From Parabacteroides sp. PF5-9 (GTDB lineage Bacteria > Bacteroidota > Bacteroidia > Bacteroidales > Tannerellaceae), in the NCBI RefSeq assembly GCF_029893105.1, contig NZ_JARXWG010000007.1, positions 1-64,000 on the forward strand: DNA of 64,000 nt, read 5' to 3'. The notes under the pieces were generated by a model, which was not told the origin of the DNA, did not search any database, and saw only the letters and a list, made by a program, of their open reading frames with translations. The position numbers and the translations under genes are program-made. Below are positions 26,034-35,334 of the stretch, in pieces; position 1 is the first letter of the stretch; the number at the start of each line of letters is the position of its first letter.

Positions 26034-26203
26034 AACCTCATTTTTTAATTAGACTCAATTTTCATTTATTTCAGAAACAAATTTGACTTTTAATCGTTTA
26101 CTTTCGGTCGTTTTTAGCATCAAAGCGAAAAATCCGATCATGATTGTGAAAAACAGCGCCATGAACGCTTTTCCTTTTTTCTAAATAATCAACAGATCTG
26201 AAG

Positions 26204-26211
26204 TATATTTG
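26204..26211 (+). promoter_or_regulatory. -7 box for the LytS/LytTR operon
   Basis: TATATTTG matches TAnnTTTG. The -33 region is only TTTC, at a 22-nt spacing. It lies 15 nt before the ATG at 26227, which supports that start over the upstream TTG at 26209. Confidence 0.5.
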
Positions 26212-26226
26212 CCTAAAAGAAAAAAG

Positions 26227-27243
26227 ATGAAACGATTCGATCAACTGGAGTCCAGTAAAAACCTGATCCTGATGAGTATGATATTGGGGTTGTTTATTGT
26301 CTACCCGAATATCAACAATACGTATCGCAACCTGACTTCTGAAACTCCGAATGCAGCACCTGTCGCTTTCCTGCTTTTTCAACTATTCAGATACCTGTTC
26401 TTCTGTATATTGACTTTTATTTTACTCAAAGTTAATATACAGAAAATTAAAACGACAAAACTGTCCGAACGTTTCCTGTACACATTACTGATCCCCATTA
26501 TTGCATATGGGGTCTATCTGGGAGTATCTTTTGTCTTACAATCGCAAAGCGACTGTTTTACCGGCATCCTCTTGTTTCAGTTTGTGGTCACATGGTTGAT
26601 CTGCTGTTTTATCGGGCATACGGTGGCACTATACTCCGAACGAAGAGCATACGAAAAGAAAATCGAGTCGCTAAAAATGGAAAGCTTACAAAGCCGTTGC
26701 GATGCACTAACCAACCAGATTAACCCCCACTTCTTTTTTAACTCTTTGAGTGGCTTAACTTCACTTATCCGGAAAGATCTAAAAGAAGACTCGTTGCATT
26801 ATATCGACAAATTATCTGAGGTTTTCCGCTATATCCTGTTGAGTGATAAAAAGGGGTTGGTCACCTTAGAAGAAGAACTTCAGTTTCTCCAATCATTCGG
26901 CTACATGCTGGAAGTTCGCTTTGCCGACAAACTACTATTCAACATAGAAATCGAGCAGTCGACCTTGAGTCTGAAATTACCGGTATTATCTTTACTCCCT
27001 ATTATAGAAAATGTGGTGGTTCACAACGCGATCGATAGTGATAGCCAAATGGAAATAACGATTACGACTAACGACAAACAGGAGTTGAAGATCTCAAACC
27101 CTGTTTATCCCAAACTGGATGAACCTGAGACCAACGGCACAGGACTCGCCAATATCAATAAACGATTCCAACTGATGCTCGAAAAAGAGATTCGAATTGA
27201 AAATGATGGTCATTCTTTTACCGTTATTTTGCCGTTAAAATAA
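26227..27243 (+). CDS. LytS-type sensor histidine kinase
   Basis: A 338-residue membrane kinase with about four helices (near 12-28, 45-68, 82-105 and 113-137), a short coiled coil (138-160) and a His_kinase domain. The phospho-acceptor is H168 in NQINPHFFFNSL. A degenerate HATPase follows, with N/G motifs (LPIIENVVVHNAID; GTGLANINKRF). There is no extracellular sensor domain, so sensing is likely within the membrane. The response regulator begins 11 bp downstream. The pair probably controls nearby genes such as the DUF2271 gene; that link is inferred. Confidence 0.92.
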   Translation: MKRFDQLESSKNLILMSMILGLFIVYPNINNTYRNLTSETPNAAPVAFLLFQLFRYLFFCILTFILLKVNIQKIKTTKLSERFLYTLLIPIIAYGVYLGVSFVLQSQSDCFTGILLFQFVVTWLICCFIGHTVALYSERRAYEKKIESLKMESLQSRCDALTNQINPHFFFNSLSGLTSLIRKDLKEDSLHYIDKLSEVFRYILLSDKKGLVTLEEELQFLQSFGYMLEVRFADKLLFNIEIEQSTLSLKLPVLSLLPIIENVVVHNAIDSDSQMEITITTNDKQELKISNPVYPKLDEPETNGTGLANINKRFQLMLEKEIRIENDGHSFTVILPLK

Positions 27244-27254
27244 AACAGAGTAAG

Positions 27255-28004
27255 ATGAAAATACTGATCGTCGAAGATGAAACAGCTACTTATGATGCGA
27301 TTGTTGATATTCTGAAAAATATCGATCGTTCGATTAAAGTCGTAGGAAATACCGAAAGTGTAAAACAGACGGTCAACTGGCTGATGAATAACCCTAATCC
27401 CGACCTTATTCTGATGGATATTCACCTTTCCGACGGGTCGGCATTCAATATCTTTCACGCCATAACCGTTGATACCCCCATCGTTTTTATAACCGCATAC
27501 GATCAATATGCCATCGACGCTTTCAAAGTCAACAGTATCGACTATATATTGAAACCGGTTAACCACGCCAAAATGTTGTTTGCCATAGAGAAATTCCAAA
27601 AACTGAATCAACCCGACCGAACAACTTATATTTCACAAGTATCACAGCTTGTCCCGTCCGGAAAGTATATAGAGAGAGTTCTTTTGCCTATCAACGACAG
27701 ACTAATCCCGATATCACTCGCTGATATATCATTTTTCTATACCACCGGAAGAAACACACAATTGTTTCTGAAAGAGGGCAAACAATATCCTTATAGCAAA
27801 ACATTGGATGCTATTATCCAGACAGTTGATCCTACTAAATTTTTCAGAGCAAACAAACAGTTCGTTATTGCCAAAGAAAGCATTACGAATATTACGATAT
27901 GGTTCGACAACCGCCTGTTAATCACAATGGATATCGATACTCCCGAGCGAATCTATATCAGCAAAAAGAAAGCGGCCGAATTTAAACAGTGGATGGTCTC
28001 CTGA
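27255..28004 (+). CDS. LytTR-family response regulator
   Basis: A 249-residue protein with a receiver domain (1 to ~115; phospho-acceptor D55 in LILMDIHLSDG, conserved T/K in FITAYDQYA and IDYILKPV) and a LytTR DNA-binding domain (about 140-245; FFYTTGRNTQLFL, FFRANKQFVIAKESI). LytTR proteins bind pairs of short direct repeats. It is the partner of the kinase 11 bp upstream. Confidence 0.94.
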   Translation: MKILIVEDETATYDAIVDILKNIDRSIKVVGNTESVKQTVNWLMNNPNPDLILMDIHLSDGSAFNIFHAITVDTPIVFITAYDQYAIDAFKVNSIDYILKPVNHAKMLFAIEKFQKLNQPDRTTYISQVSQLVPSGKYIERVLLPINDRLIPISLADISFFYTTGRNTQLFLKEGKQYPYSKTLDAIIQTVDPTKFFRANKQFVIAKESITNITIWFDNRLLITMDIDTPERIYISKKKAAEFKQWMVS

Positions 28005-28126
28005 AATCAAGCCATTTTGAGGGTTAAGAGTTCCTTTTATTGTAACACAAATAACAAATCATCACATAACGAGCCACTAAAATTACAATTCAAAACAAAC
28101 AGTCTGCAAAAAACATCGTTTTATAT

Positions 28127-28156
28127 TTTGTATATTCAAAAAAGGATGTATCTTTG
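28127..28156 (+). promoter_or_regulatory. leu operon promoter
   Basis: TTTG (28127-28130) and TATCTTTG (28149-28156) with an 18-nt spacer. Transcription would start near 28163, about 15 nt before the leader peptide ATG. The preceding stretch from 28005 shows no gene. Confidence 0.7.
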
Positions 28157-28177
28157 CAACGTCATAAAGATAAAAAG

Positions 28178-28252
28178 ATGAAATTAAATAGCACAAACAG
28201 CATTATTATTCTTATTTCTATTATTCTACTCTGGGAACGGGATAGGAAGTGA
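28178..28252 (+). CDS. Ile/Leu-rich leader peptide of the leu operon
   Basis: A 24-codon reading frame (28178-28252) begins MKLNSTNS, continues IIILISIILL and ends WERDRK. Nine of the ten residues at positions 9-18 are Ile or Leu. Directly after it lie a terminator and a competing antiterminator, as in classical ilv/leu attenuators. Ribosome stalling at Ile/Leu codons during shortage would allow read-through. It is too short for ordinary gene calling, and its interpretation rests on composition and position. Confidence 0.8.
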   Translation: MKLNSTNSIIILISIILLWERDRK

Positions 28253-28325
28253 GAAGACTGTGTGCTTATGAAAGCAAAAAATAAAGTAGAAGCCTCTCTC
28301 ACTTCCGGTGAGAGAGGCTTTTTTC
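28245..28325 (+). terminator. Attenuator of the leu operon (terminator and antiterminator)
   Basis: The terminator is a perfect 13-bp stem, AAGCCTCTCTCAC (28290-28302) with GTGAGAGAGGCTT (28308-28320), followed by TTTTTT. An alternative pairing, GGAAGTGAGA (28245-28254) with TCTCACTTCC (28297-28306), would destroy it. The upstream arm overlaps the leader stop codon (28250-28252). A ribosome finishing the leader therefore masks it (termination), while one stalled on the Ile/Leu codons leaves it free (read-through). The remaining ~110 bp before leuA are AT-rich. Confidence 0.85.
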
Positions 28326-28434
28326 ATTATAGACCTCTCCCCCAGCCCCTCTCCACAAGAGAGGGAGAAAGACAAAAGACAAGGAGAGAGAGATGTAATT
28401 AATAATTAATCACTAATAATTAACCATTAAAAAG

Positions 28435-29931
28435 ATGGACAGATTATTTATTTTCGACACCACATTACGCGATGGTGAACAGGTTCCGGGATGCCAGTTG
28501 AATACAGTGGAAAAAATTCAGGTAGCCAAAGCGTTAGAAATGTTAGGCGTAGATGTGATCGAAGCTGGTTTTCCGGTATCCAGTCCGGGAGACTTTCATA
28601 GTGTAGTTGAAATATCAAAAGCAGTCACATGGCCAACCATTTGTGCCCTCACCCGCGCTGTAGAAAAAGACATTGAAGTGGCGGCCGATGCACTCAAATA
28701 CGCTAAAAAAGGACGTATACATACCGGAATAGGCACTTCGGATTATCATATTCGTCACAAATTCAATTCCAACCAGGATGAAATTCTGGAACGTGCTATT
28801 GCTGCGACGAAATATGCCAAAAAGTATGTGGAAGATGTCGAATTCTATTGCGAGGACGCCGGACGAACCGACAATGCTTACCTGGCACGAGTCGTTGAGT
28901 CTGTGATCAAAGCCGGAGCAACCGTGGTGAATATTCCGGATACGACTGGTTACTGCCTTCCCGACGAATACGGTGCAAAAATAAAATACCTGATGGAACA
29001 TGTCGACGGTATTCACAAAGCAATTATCTCCACACATTGCCATAATGATCTGGGCATGGCAACTGCCAATACTGTACAAGGCGTATTGAACGGAGCGCGC
29101 CAGGTAGAAGTCACCATCAACGGGATCGGCGAACGAGCCGGAAATACGTCGTTGGAAGAGATCGCCATGATCTTTAAGAGCCATAAAGAAAGAAGTATCG
29201 CGACAAATATCAATACAACAAAAATCTATGGAACCAGTCGTCTGGTATCCAGCCTGATGAATATGCCGATACAACCCAATAAAGCCATTGTCGGTCGCAA
29301 TGCTTTTGCACACTCTTCAGGTATTCATCAGGACGGTGTATTGAAAAATCGTGAAAGCTATGAAATCATAGACCCTAAAGATGTCGGAATAGACGAAAGT
29401 GCAATCCTATTGACCGCACGTAGCGGACGGGCTGCATTGAAACATCGCTTATGTGTTTTGGGCGTCGACCTCGATCAGGATAAATTAGACAAAGTTTATC
29501 AGGAATTTCTGAAATTGGCCGACCGTAAAAAAGACATCAACGACGATGATGTATTAATGTTGGTCGGTAAAGATCGGACGGAAACACATCGGATCAAACT
29601 CGAACATCTTCAGGTGACAAGTGGAGTCGGTGTTCAGTCGGTAGCTAGTGTTTGCCTGAATCTTTCCGGAGTTAAACGCTTTGAAGCGGCTGCCGGAAAC
29701 GGTCCGGTTGATGCCGGAATCAAAGCGGTAAAAAAAGCGATCAACAACGACGATATGACTATTCAGGAGTTCTTGATCCAAGCGATAAACAAGGGGAGCG
29801 ATGATACTGGTAAAGTGCATATGCAAGTTGCGTATCAAGGGAATATGTATTACGGTTTCTCGGCCAACACCGATATCATAGCCGCTTCCGTCGAAGCGTT
29901 TATTGATGCGATCAACAAATTCATTATCTAA
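28435..29931 (+). CDS. leuA: 2-isopropylmalate synthase
   Basis: First step of leucine synthesis: acetyl-CoA plus 2-oxoisovalerate gives 2-isopropylmalate, in the cytoplasm. The 498-residue protein starts with the HMGL-like catalytic barrel ([12 protein letters not shown] near 8-19; metal-binding [27 protein letters not shown]). A linker and C-terminal LeuA allosteric domain for leucine feedback follow (about 370-498). It is the first gene of the operon and follows the attenuator. Its best relatives should be bacterial LeuA; a second paralogue lies at 32083. Confidence 0.96.
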   Translation: MDRLFIFDTTLRDGEQVPGCQLNTVEKIQVAKALEMLGVDVIEAGFPVSSPGDFHSVVEISKAVTWPTICALTRAVEKDIEVAADALKYAKKGRIHTGIGTSDYHIRHKFNSNQDEILERAIAATKYAKKYVEDVEFYCEDAGRTDNAYLARVVESVIKAGATVVNIPDTTGYCLPDEYGAKIKYLMEHVDGIHKAIISTHCHNDLGMATANTVQGVLNGARQVEVTINGIGERAGNTSLEEIAMIFKSHKERSIATNINTTKIYGTSRLVSSLMNMPIQPNKAIVGRNAFAHSSGIHQDGVLKNRESYEIIDPKDVGIDESAILLTARSGRAALKHRLCVLGVDLDQDKLDKVYQEFLKLADRKKDINDDDVLMLVGKDRTETHRIKLEHLQVTSGVGVQSVASVCLNLSGVKRFEAAAGNGPVDAGIKAVKKAINNDDMTIQEFLIQAINKGSDDTGKVHMQVAYQGNMYYGFSANTDIIAASVEAFIDAINKFII

Positions 29932-30022
29932 TGATTAATCATCTCAGTTATCACTGATAATTTAAGCAGAGATAATGACGTTTAATAATTTATAATTAAC
30001 AATCTATAATTCATAATTAAAT

Positions 30023-31417
30023 ATGAAGACTTTATTCGAAAAAATATGGGACAATCATGTTGTAGACACGCTATCAGACGGAACAATACAGTTGTATATC
30101 GACCGTTTGTATTGCCACGAGGTAACGAGTCCACAGGCTTTTGCAGGACTACGTGAACGTGGTTTAACTCCTTTCCGCCCACAGCAGGTAACCTGTATTC
30201 CCGATCATAATATCCCGACCCTCAATCAGGATCAACCTATCGAAGACCCTGTTTCTAAAAATCAGGTAGATACACTGGAAAAAAACGCTAAAGACTTTGG
30301 TCTGGCTTATTATGGGTTACAACATCCGAAAAACGGTATTATCCATGTTGTAGGACCCGAAACCGGACTGACTCAACCGGGAATGACCATTGTTTGTGGT
30401 GACTCGCACACCTCTACGCACGGTGCAATGGGAGCCATCGCTTTCGGTATCGGAACCAGTGAAGTCGAAATGACGCTGGCAACCCAATGCATTATGCAAC
30501 GGAAGCCCAAAACCATGCGCATCACCATAGATGGCCAACTAAAAAAAGGGGTTACCGCTAAAGATGTTGCACTATATATCATCAGCCAGATGACAACCGG
30601 CGGAGCTACGGGTTATTTCGTTGAATATGCCGGTGAAGTTATTCGTAATGCAACAATGGAGGAGCGTCTGACAATCTGCAACCTCTCCATAGAGATGGGA
30701 GCTCGCGGAGGGATGATTGCTCCTGATCAAACCACATTCGATTATCTGAAAGATCGTGAATTTGCACCAAAAGGAGAGCTATGGGAAAAGAAATTAACCG
30801 AATGGCGTACACTTTACTCTGATCCAGGTGCCAAATTCGACAAAGAGATCCGATTTAACGCTGAAAATATTGAACCGATGATCACTTACGGAACAAACCC
30901 CGGCATGGGCATGGGCATCAACGAAGCTATCCCTGCATTGGAACAAATGGATGAAATTGGGCAAATCTCTTATCAGAAGTCATTAGACTACATGGGATTC
31001 ACTGCGGGTGAACCGATTAGAGGAAAACAGATCGATTATGTTTTTCTGGGTAGTTGCACGAATGGTCGAATCGAAGACTTCCGCGCCTTTGCCTCACTTG
31101 TAAAAGGAAAGAAAAAAGCTGCTCATGTCACAGCTTGGTTAGTTCCCGGAAGCTGGTTGGTAGAAAAACAGATTAAAGCCGAAGGTATCGACAAAATACT
31201 CATTGAAGCGGGCTTCGAACTTCGTCAACCTGGTTGTTCTGCCTGCCTGGCGATGAACGAGGACAAAATACCTGCCGGAAAATATGCTGTATCCACTTCG
31301 AACCGCAACTTTGAAGGACGTCAGGGACCTGGAGCTCGTACCATACTGGCTGGTCCATTAGTCGCTGCTGCTGCTGCTGTTACCGGAAAAATAACAGACC
31401 CAAGGGAGTTTATGTAA
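30023..31417 (+). CDS. leuC: 3-isopropylmalate dehydratase large subunit
   Basis: Aconitase-family subunit that isomerises 2- to 3-isopropylmalate with LeuD. The 464-residue protein has the three [4Fe-4S] cysteine contexts expected: [11 protein letters not shown] and the pair in [29 protein letters not shown] is the family signature. The 91-bp gap before it is the same AT-rich taattaacaat type found before nrfA and ends in an almost identical attaaatATG. Confidence 0.97.
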   Translation: MKTLFEKIWDNHVVDTLSDGTIQLYIDRLYCHEVTSPQAFAGLRERGLTPFRPQQVTCIPDHNIPTLNQDQPIEDPVSKNQVDTLEKNAKDFGLAYYGLQHPKNGIIHVVGPETGLTQPGMTIVCGDSHTSTHGAMGAIAFGIGTSEVEMTLATQCIMQRKPKTMRITIDGQLKKGVTAKDVALYIISQMTTGGATGYFVEYAGEVIRNATMEERLTICNLSIEMGARGGMIAPDQTTFDYLKDREFAPKGELWEKKLTEWRTLYSDPGAKFDKEIRFNAENIEPMITYGTNPGMGMGINEAIPALEQMDEIGQISYQKSLDYMGFTAGEPIRGKQIDYVFLGSCTNGRIEDFRAFASLVKGKKKAAHVTAWLVPGSWLVEKQIKAEGIDKILIEAGFELRQPGCSACLAMNEDKIPAGKYAVSTSNRNFEGRQGPGARTILAGPLVAAAAAVTGKITDPREFM

Positions 31418-31458
31418 ACTCGAATTGAAAATAAAAACAATATAAGACGACATATATA

Positions 31459-32079
31459 ATGAAAGAAAAAATAACAGTCATTACCTCCACATTTGTACCT
31501 ATTCCGTTGGAAAATGTGGATACCGATCAGATCATCCCGGCTCGTTTCCTGAAAGCGACAACAAAAGAAGGTTTCGGAGATAACCTCTTCTACGACTGGC
31601 GTTACGACAAAGAAGGAAAACCTATTCCTGATTTTGTTCTTAACCAGGGAATCTTTAAAGGTACTATCCTGGTTGCCGGAAAAAATTTTGGTAGCGGAAG
31701 TAGTCGTGAACACGCTGCTTGGGCGATCGGTGGATATGGGTTCAGAGTCGTAGTCAGCAGTTTCTTTGCCGATATCTTTAAAAATAATGCCATGAACAAC
31801 GGTATACTCCCGGTTGTGGTCAGTCCTGAATTTCTGGAGGGTATAATCGAGTCATGCATAACTCCTCAGGCATCATTAACTGTCGATCTTCCCAATCAAA
31901 CGATTACCAATAATAGGACAAGACAAAGCGAACATTTCGAGATCAATGCCTATAAAAAAGAGTGTCTGATCAACGGTCTCGATGACATCGACTATCTACT
32001 GGCCAACAAAGCCAAAATCGAAGCCTACGAGCAAAATATAAACTCTACTCGAATGGCCAATTGTCCATTTAAACGATAG
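31459..32079 (+). CDS. leuD: 3-isopropylmalate dehydratase small subunit
   Basis: Swivelling-domain subunit (206 residues) that completes the LeuCD isomerase. Signatures are [13 protein letters not shown] near residue 16-28 and [17 protein letters not shown] near 75-90. The gene is 41 bp after leuC and only 3 bp before the next gene, so translation is probably coupled. Confidence 0.97.
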   Translation: MKEKITVITSTFVPIPLENVDTDQIIPARFLKATTKEGFGDNLFYDWRYDKEGKPIPDFVLNQGIFKGTILVAGKNFGSGSSREHAAWAIGGYGFRVVVSSFFADIFKNNAMNNGILPVVVSPEFLEGIIESCITPQASLTVDLPNQTITNNRTRQSEHFEINAYKKECLINGLDDIDYLLANKAKIEAYEQNINSTRMANCPFKR

Positions 32080-32082
32080 TTT

Positions 32083-33594
32083 ATGATAGAAATAATGGAT
32101 ACCACCCTACGCGACGGGGAACAAACAACAGGAGTAGCCTTTTCTGCCCATGAAAAGCTAAGTATTGTTCAGATGCTCATTGCCGAGTTAAACGTCAACC
32201 GCCTCGAGATCGCATCTGCCCGGGTATCGGATGGTGAGCTGGAAGCTGTCAGAAAAATTGCCGAATGGGCTAAACGTACCGGTAATCTCGACAAACTCGA
32301 AGTACTTGGGTTTGTCGATGGCGAACAGTCACTCAACTGGATCGAATCGACAGGTTGCAGAGTGATTAATTTACTCTGCAAAGGCTCATACAAACATGTG
32401 ACCGAACAATTAAGGCGAACACCCGAACAACATATTGAAGATATTCGCCAAGTGGTTACTATAGCCACTCAAAAAGGGATCGACGTCAACCTCTATCTCG
32501 AAGATTGGTCAAACGGAATGAAAAACTCACCCGAATACGTCTTTCAGTTTATCAACGGCCTGAAAGACCTTCCCGTGAAACGCTTCATGCTACCCGATAC
32601 ACTCGGTATACTCAACCCGGAAAGTACCTACGACTATTGCAGCAAAATGGTCAATCATTATCCCGATCTTTGGTTTGATTTCCATGCACATAACGACTAT
32701 GACCTGGCCGTAGGAAACATTTATGGTGCTGTTCGTGCCGGAGTCAAAGGAATACACACCACCGTGAACGGTTTGGGCGAACGTGCCGGGAATGCACCTC
32801 TAAGTAGTGTGCTGGCCGTTATAAAAGACCAACTCGGCAAAGAAACAACATTAAAAGAAGAGAAGATCAATAAAATAAGCCGGTTGGTGGAAACCTATTC
32901 TGCGATCCATATCGCTCCCAACAGGCCGATTGTGGGAGAATACGTATTCACTCAATGCGCCGGAGTACATGCCGACGGTGATAATAAAAACTGTCTCTAT
33001 TATAACGACCTGCTTCCCGAACGCTTCGGACGTATCCGCGAATATGCTTTAGGCAAACTATCCGGAAAAGCAAATATCCGCAAAAACCTCGAAACACTCG
33101 GAATCGATATGGACGAAAAATCCATGAAGAAAGTCACCGAGCGCATCATCGAACTGGGTGATAAAAAAGAGATGGTCACACAAGAAGATCTTCCGTATAT
33201 CATTAGCGACGTACTTAACCAGTCTACAATAGAAGATGAAAAGATCAGAATCCTCAATTATTCCTTATCTTTGGCTCAAGGTTTAAAACCGGTAGCAACG
33301 TTAAAGATAGAGATCAATGGCCAGGCATACGAACAATCAGCTTCAGGTGATGGTCAATACGATGCTTTTGTACGTGCCGTGCGAAAAATATATACCGACC
33401 TGGGACGCCCGTTCCCTATGTTGACAAACTACTCGGTATCTATTCCTCCGGGCGGACGAACAGATGCCTTTGTACAAACCATCATCAGCTGGAACTATGC
33501 AGGCGTCGATTTTAAAACCCGCGGTCTCGATGTTGACCAGACAGAGTCAGCCATCAAAGCAACACTTAAAATGCTTAACAAAATAGAACAATAA
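32083..33594 (+). CDS. Second isopropylmalate/citramalate synthase-type enzyme
   Basis: A 503-residue HMGL-like synthase with the catalytic barrel ([37 protein letters not shown]) and a C-terminal LeuA allosteric domain (GGRTDAFVQTIISW). It differs clearly from the LeuA at 28435, for example VNRLEIASAR in place of VDVIEAGFP. In Bacteroidales this extra paralogue sits between leuD and leuB, and LeuCD/LeuB can also process citramalate. A role as (R)-citramalate synthase, giving 2-oxobutyrate for isoleucine from pyruvate, is plausible but not proven. If true, the Ile codons in the operon leader make sense. Confidence 0.82.
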   Translation: MIEIMDTTLRDGEQTTGVAFSAHEKLSIVQMLIAELNVNRLEIASARVSDGELEAVRKIAEWAKRTGNLDKLEVLGFVDGEQSLNWIESTGCRVINLLCKGSYKHVTEQLRRTPEQHIEDIRQVVTIATQKGIDVNLYLEDWSNGMKNSPEYVFQFINGLKDLPVKRFMLPDTLGILNPESTYDYCSKMVNHYPDLWFDFHAHNDYDLAVGNIYGAVRAGVKGIHTTVNGLGERAGNAPLSSVLAVIKDQLGKETTLKEEKINKISRLVETYSAIHIAPNRPIVGEYVFTQCAGVHADGDNKNCLYYNDLLPERFGRIREYALGKLSGKANIRKNLETLGIDMDEKSMKKVTERIIELGDKKEMVTQEDLPYIISDVLNQSTIEDEKIRILNYSLSLAQGLKPVATLKIEINGQAYEQSASGDGQYDAFVRAVRKIYTDLGRPFPMLTNYSVSIPPGGRTDAFVQTIISWNYAGVDFKTRGLDVDQTESAIKATLKMLNKIEQ

Positions 33595-33596
33595 GT

Positions 33597-34046
33597 ATGA
33601 AACAATTAAAAATTGCGCTTGTAGCGCACGATAAACGTAAAGTTGATATGGTAGAATGGGCCATACATAATGCCGATTTTCTATCATCACAACACCTGGT
33701 TTGTACCGGAACGACAGGAGGACTGATTTATGATGCATTTATGGAAAAAGGAATTGATGTCGATATGACACGCATGCATTCAGGGCCGTTAGGTGGTGAT
33801 GCCGAAATCGCAGCCATGGTCGTCCGCAAGGAGATCGATCTCGCTATATTCCTGATTGACGACCTCAACCCGCAGCCCCACGAAGCCGACATCCAGATGT
33901 TGCTCCGCCAGTGCCGGGTGCATAACGTCCCTATTGCCTGCAACCGCTACAGTGCCGATCTGATGATCACCAGTTCATTATGGGACGACTCCTCCTATGT
34001 CCCTATGGAACCTAAATACGTCCATTATAATAGAAATAATGATTAA
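33597..34046 (+). CDS. mgsA: Methylglyoxal synthase
   Basis: Converts dihydroxyacetone phosphate to methylglyoxal and phosphate, a bypass of lower glycolysis. The 149-residue protein has the family signatures LVAHDKRK near residues 8-15, TGTTGG (37-42), SGPLGGDAEI with the catalytic-type D68, and PQPHEAD with H95. Length matches the E. coli enzyme (~152). It sits 2 bp after the preceding synthase and 19 bp before leuB, inside the leucine operon, which has no obvious metabolic reason. Confidence 0.95.
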   Translation: MKQLKIALVAHDKRKVDMVEWAIHNADFLSSQHLVCTGTTGGLIYDAFMEKGIDVDMTRMHSGPLGGDAEIAAMVVRKEIDLAIFLIDDLNPQPHEADIQMLLRQCRVHNVPIACNRYSADLMITSSLWDDSSYVPMEPKYVHYNRNND

Positions 34047-34065
34047 TTATTAAACATTCATAAAC

Positions 34066-35136
34066 GTGAAGCTAAATATCGCAGTCCTCGCCGGTGATGG
34101 TATCGGTCCTGAAATAGTCGAACAAGGCATGAAAGCCGTCAAAGCTGTATGCCACAAGTTCGGACATGAGTTAAATTACCAGGAAGCCCTCGTTGGAGCC
34201 ACCGCTATCGACGCCACAGGCAACCCCTATCCGGATGAGACCCACGCCCTCTGCATGCAGAGCGACGCCGTTTACTTCGGAGCGATCGGATCGCCCAAAT
34301 ACGACAACGATCCTTCGGCCAAAGTACGTCCCGAACAAGGCCTCCTCGCCATGCGTAAGAAACTCGGACTATATGCTAATATTCGTCCTGTCACGACCTT
34401 CCCTTCATTGATCCATAAATCGCCCCTCCGAGCCGACCTGGTAGAAGGAGCCGATTTTATGTGTATCCGTGAACTAACAGGCGGAATGTATTTCGGACGC
34501 CCTCAGGGCAGAAGCGAAGACGGAGACACCGCCTATGACACCTGTATCTACACCCGCGAAGAGATCGAACGAATCGTGCGTCTCTCCTATCAATATGCAC
34601 AGAAAAGACGCAAGAAACTCACCGTTGTCGATAAAGCAAATGTATTAGCGACATCTCGTTTATGGCGTCAGGTCACACAAGAAATTGAAAAAGAGTACCC
34701 GGAGGTAGAAACCGAATACATGTTTGTCGACAACGCCGCCATGCGCATCATACAATGGCCTAAAAGTTTCGACGTAATGGTCACCGAAAATATGTTTGGT
34801 GATATCCTTACCGATGAAGCCTCAGTCATCACCGGTTCTTTAGGCATGCTCCCTTCGGCATCTATCGGAATCCATACCTCCGTATTCGAACCCATCCATG
34901 GTTCCTATCCGCAAGCTGCAGGGAAAAATATCGCCAACCCGCTGGCGACCATTCTAAGTGCAGCTTTAATGTTCGAATATGCTTTCAATCTTATGGAAGA
35001 GGGAGCACTTATTCGCAAAGCCGTAGACGCTTCGATGGAAGCACTTATCGTCACCGAAGACATCGCACAAGGAGGAAAAGCCTATAATACCAGTGACGTA
35101 GGCGACTGGATTGCTCAATATATCGAAAGGAATTAA
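34066..35136 (+). CDS. leuB: 3-isopropylmalate dehydrogenase
   Basis: NAD-dependent oxidative decarboxylation of 3-isopropylmalate. The 356-residue protein shows [14 protein letters not shown] near residue 8-21, GAIGSPKYD, the arginine-rich [11 protein letters not shown] substrate segment, and metal-binding aspartates in MLPSAS-adjacent [12 protein letters not shown]. The start is GTG at 34066; no better ATG is near. It is the last gene of the leu operon. The 198 bp after it contain the promoter-like site at 35279 and no clear T-run terminator. Confidence 0.97.
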   Translation: MKLNIAVLAGDGIGPEIVEQGMKAVKAVCHKFGHELNYQEALVGATAIDATGNPYPDETHALCMQSDAVYFGAIGSPKYDNDPSAKVRPEQGLLAMRKKLGLYANIRPVTTFPSLIHKSPLRADLVEGADFMCIRELTGGMYFGRPQGRSEDGDTAYDTCIYTREEIERIVRLSYQYAQKRRKKLTVVDKANVLATSRLWRQVTQEIEKEYPEVETEYMFVDNAAMRIIQWPKSFDVMVTENMFGDILTDEASVITGSLGMLPSASIGIHTSVFEPIHGSYPQAAGKNIANPLATILSAALMFEYAFNLMEEGALIRKAVDASMEALIVTEDIAQGGKAYNTSDVGDWIAQYIERN

Positions 35137-35278
35137 TAATACAATTCGAAGTTAATCGTTCTTTCGATCGAATAAAATTCTGCAAATGGAAGAAAATGGG
35201 GAGATTCCCCTCCCCGCTTTCTGTCAAAAATAAAACGTTTCTTATCATTATTGAAACGCGACCAAAAACTTACCTCTC

Positions 35279-35286
35279 TATTTTTG
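35279..35286 (+). promoter_or_regulatory. -7 box for the GH78 gene
   Basis: TATTTTTG matches TAnnTTTG and lies 48 nt before the ATG at 35335. No -33 TTTG at the usual distance. Confidence 0.45.
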
Positions 35287-35334
35287 TATGGTTAATTCTC
35301 AAGTTGTGCCAATAATTATTAATGCCTCAAAAAC

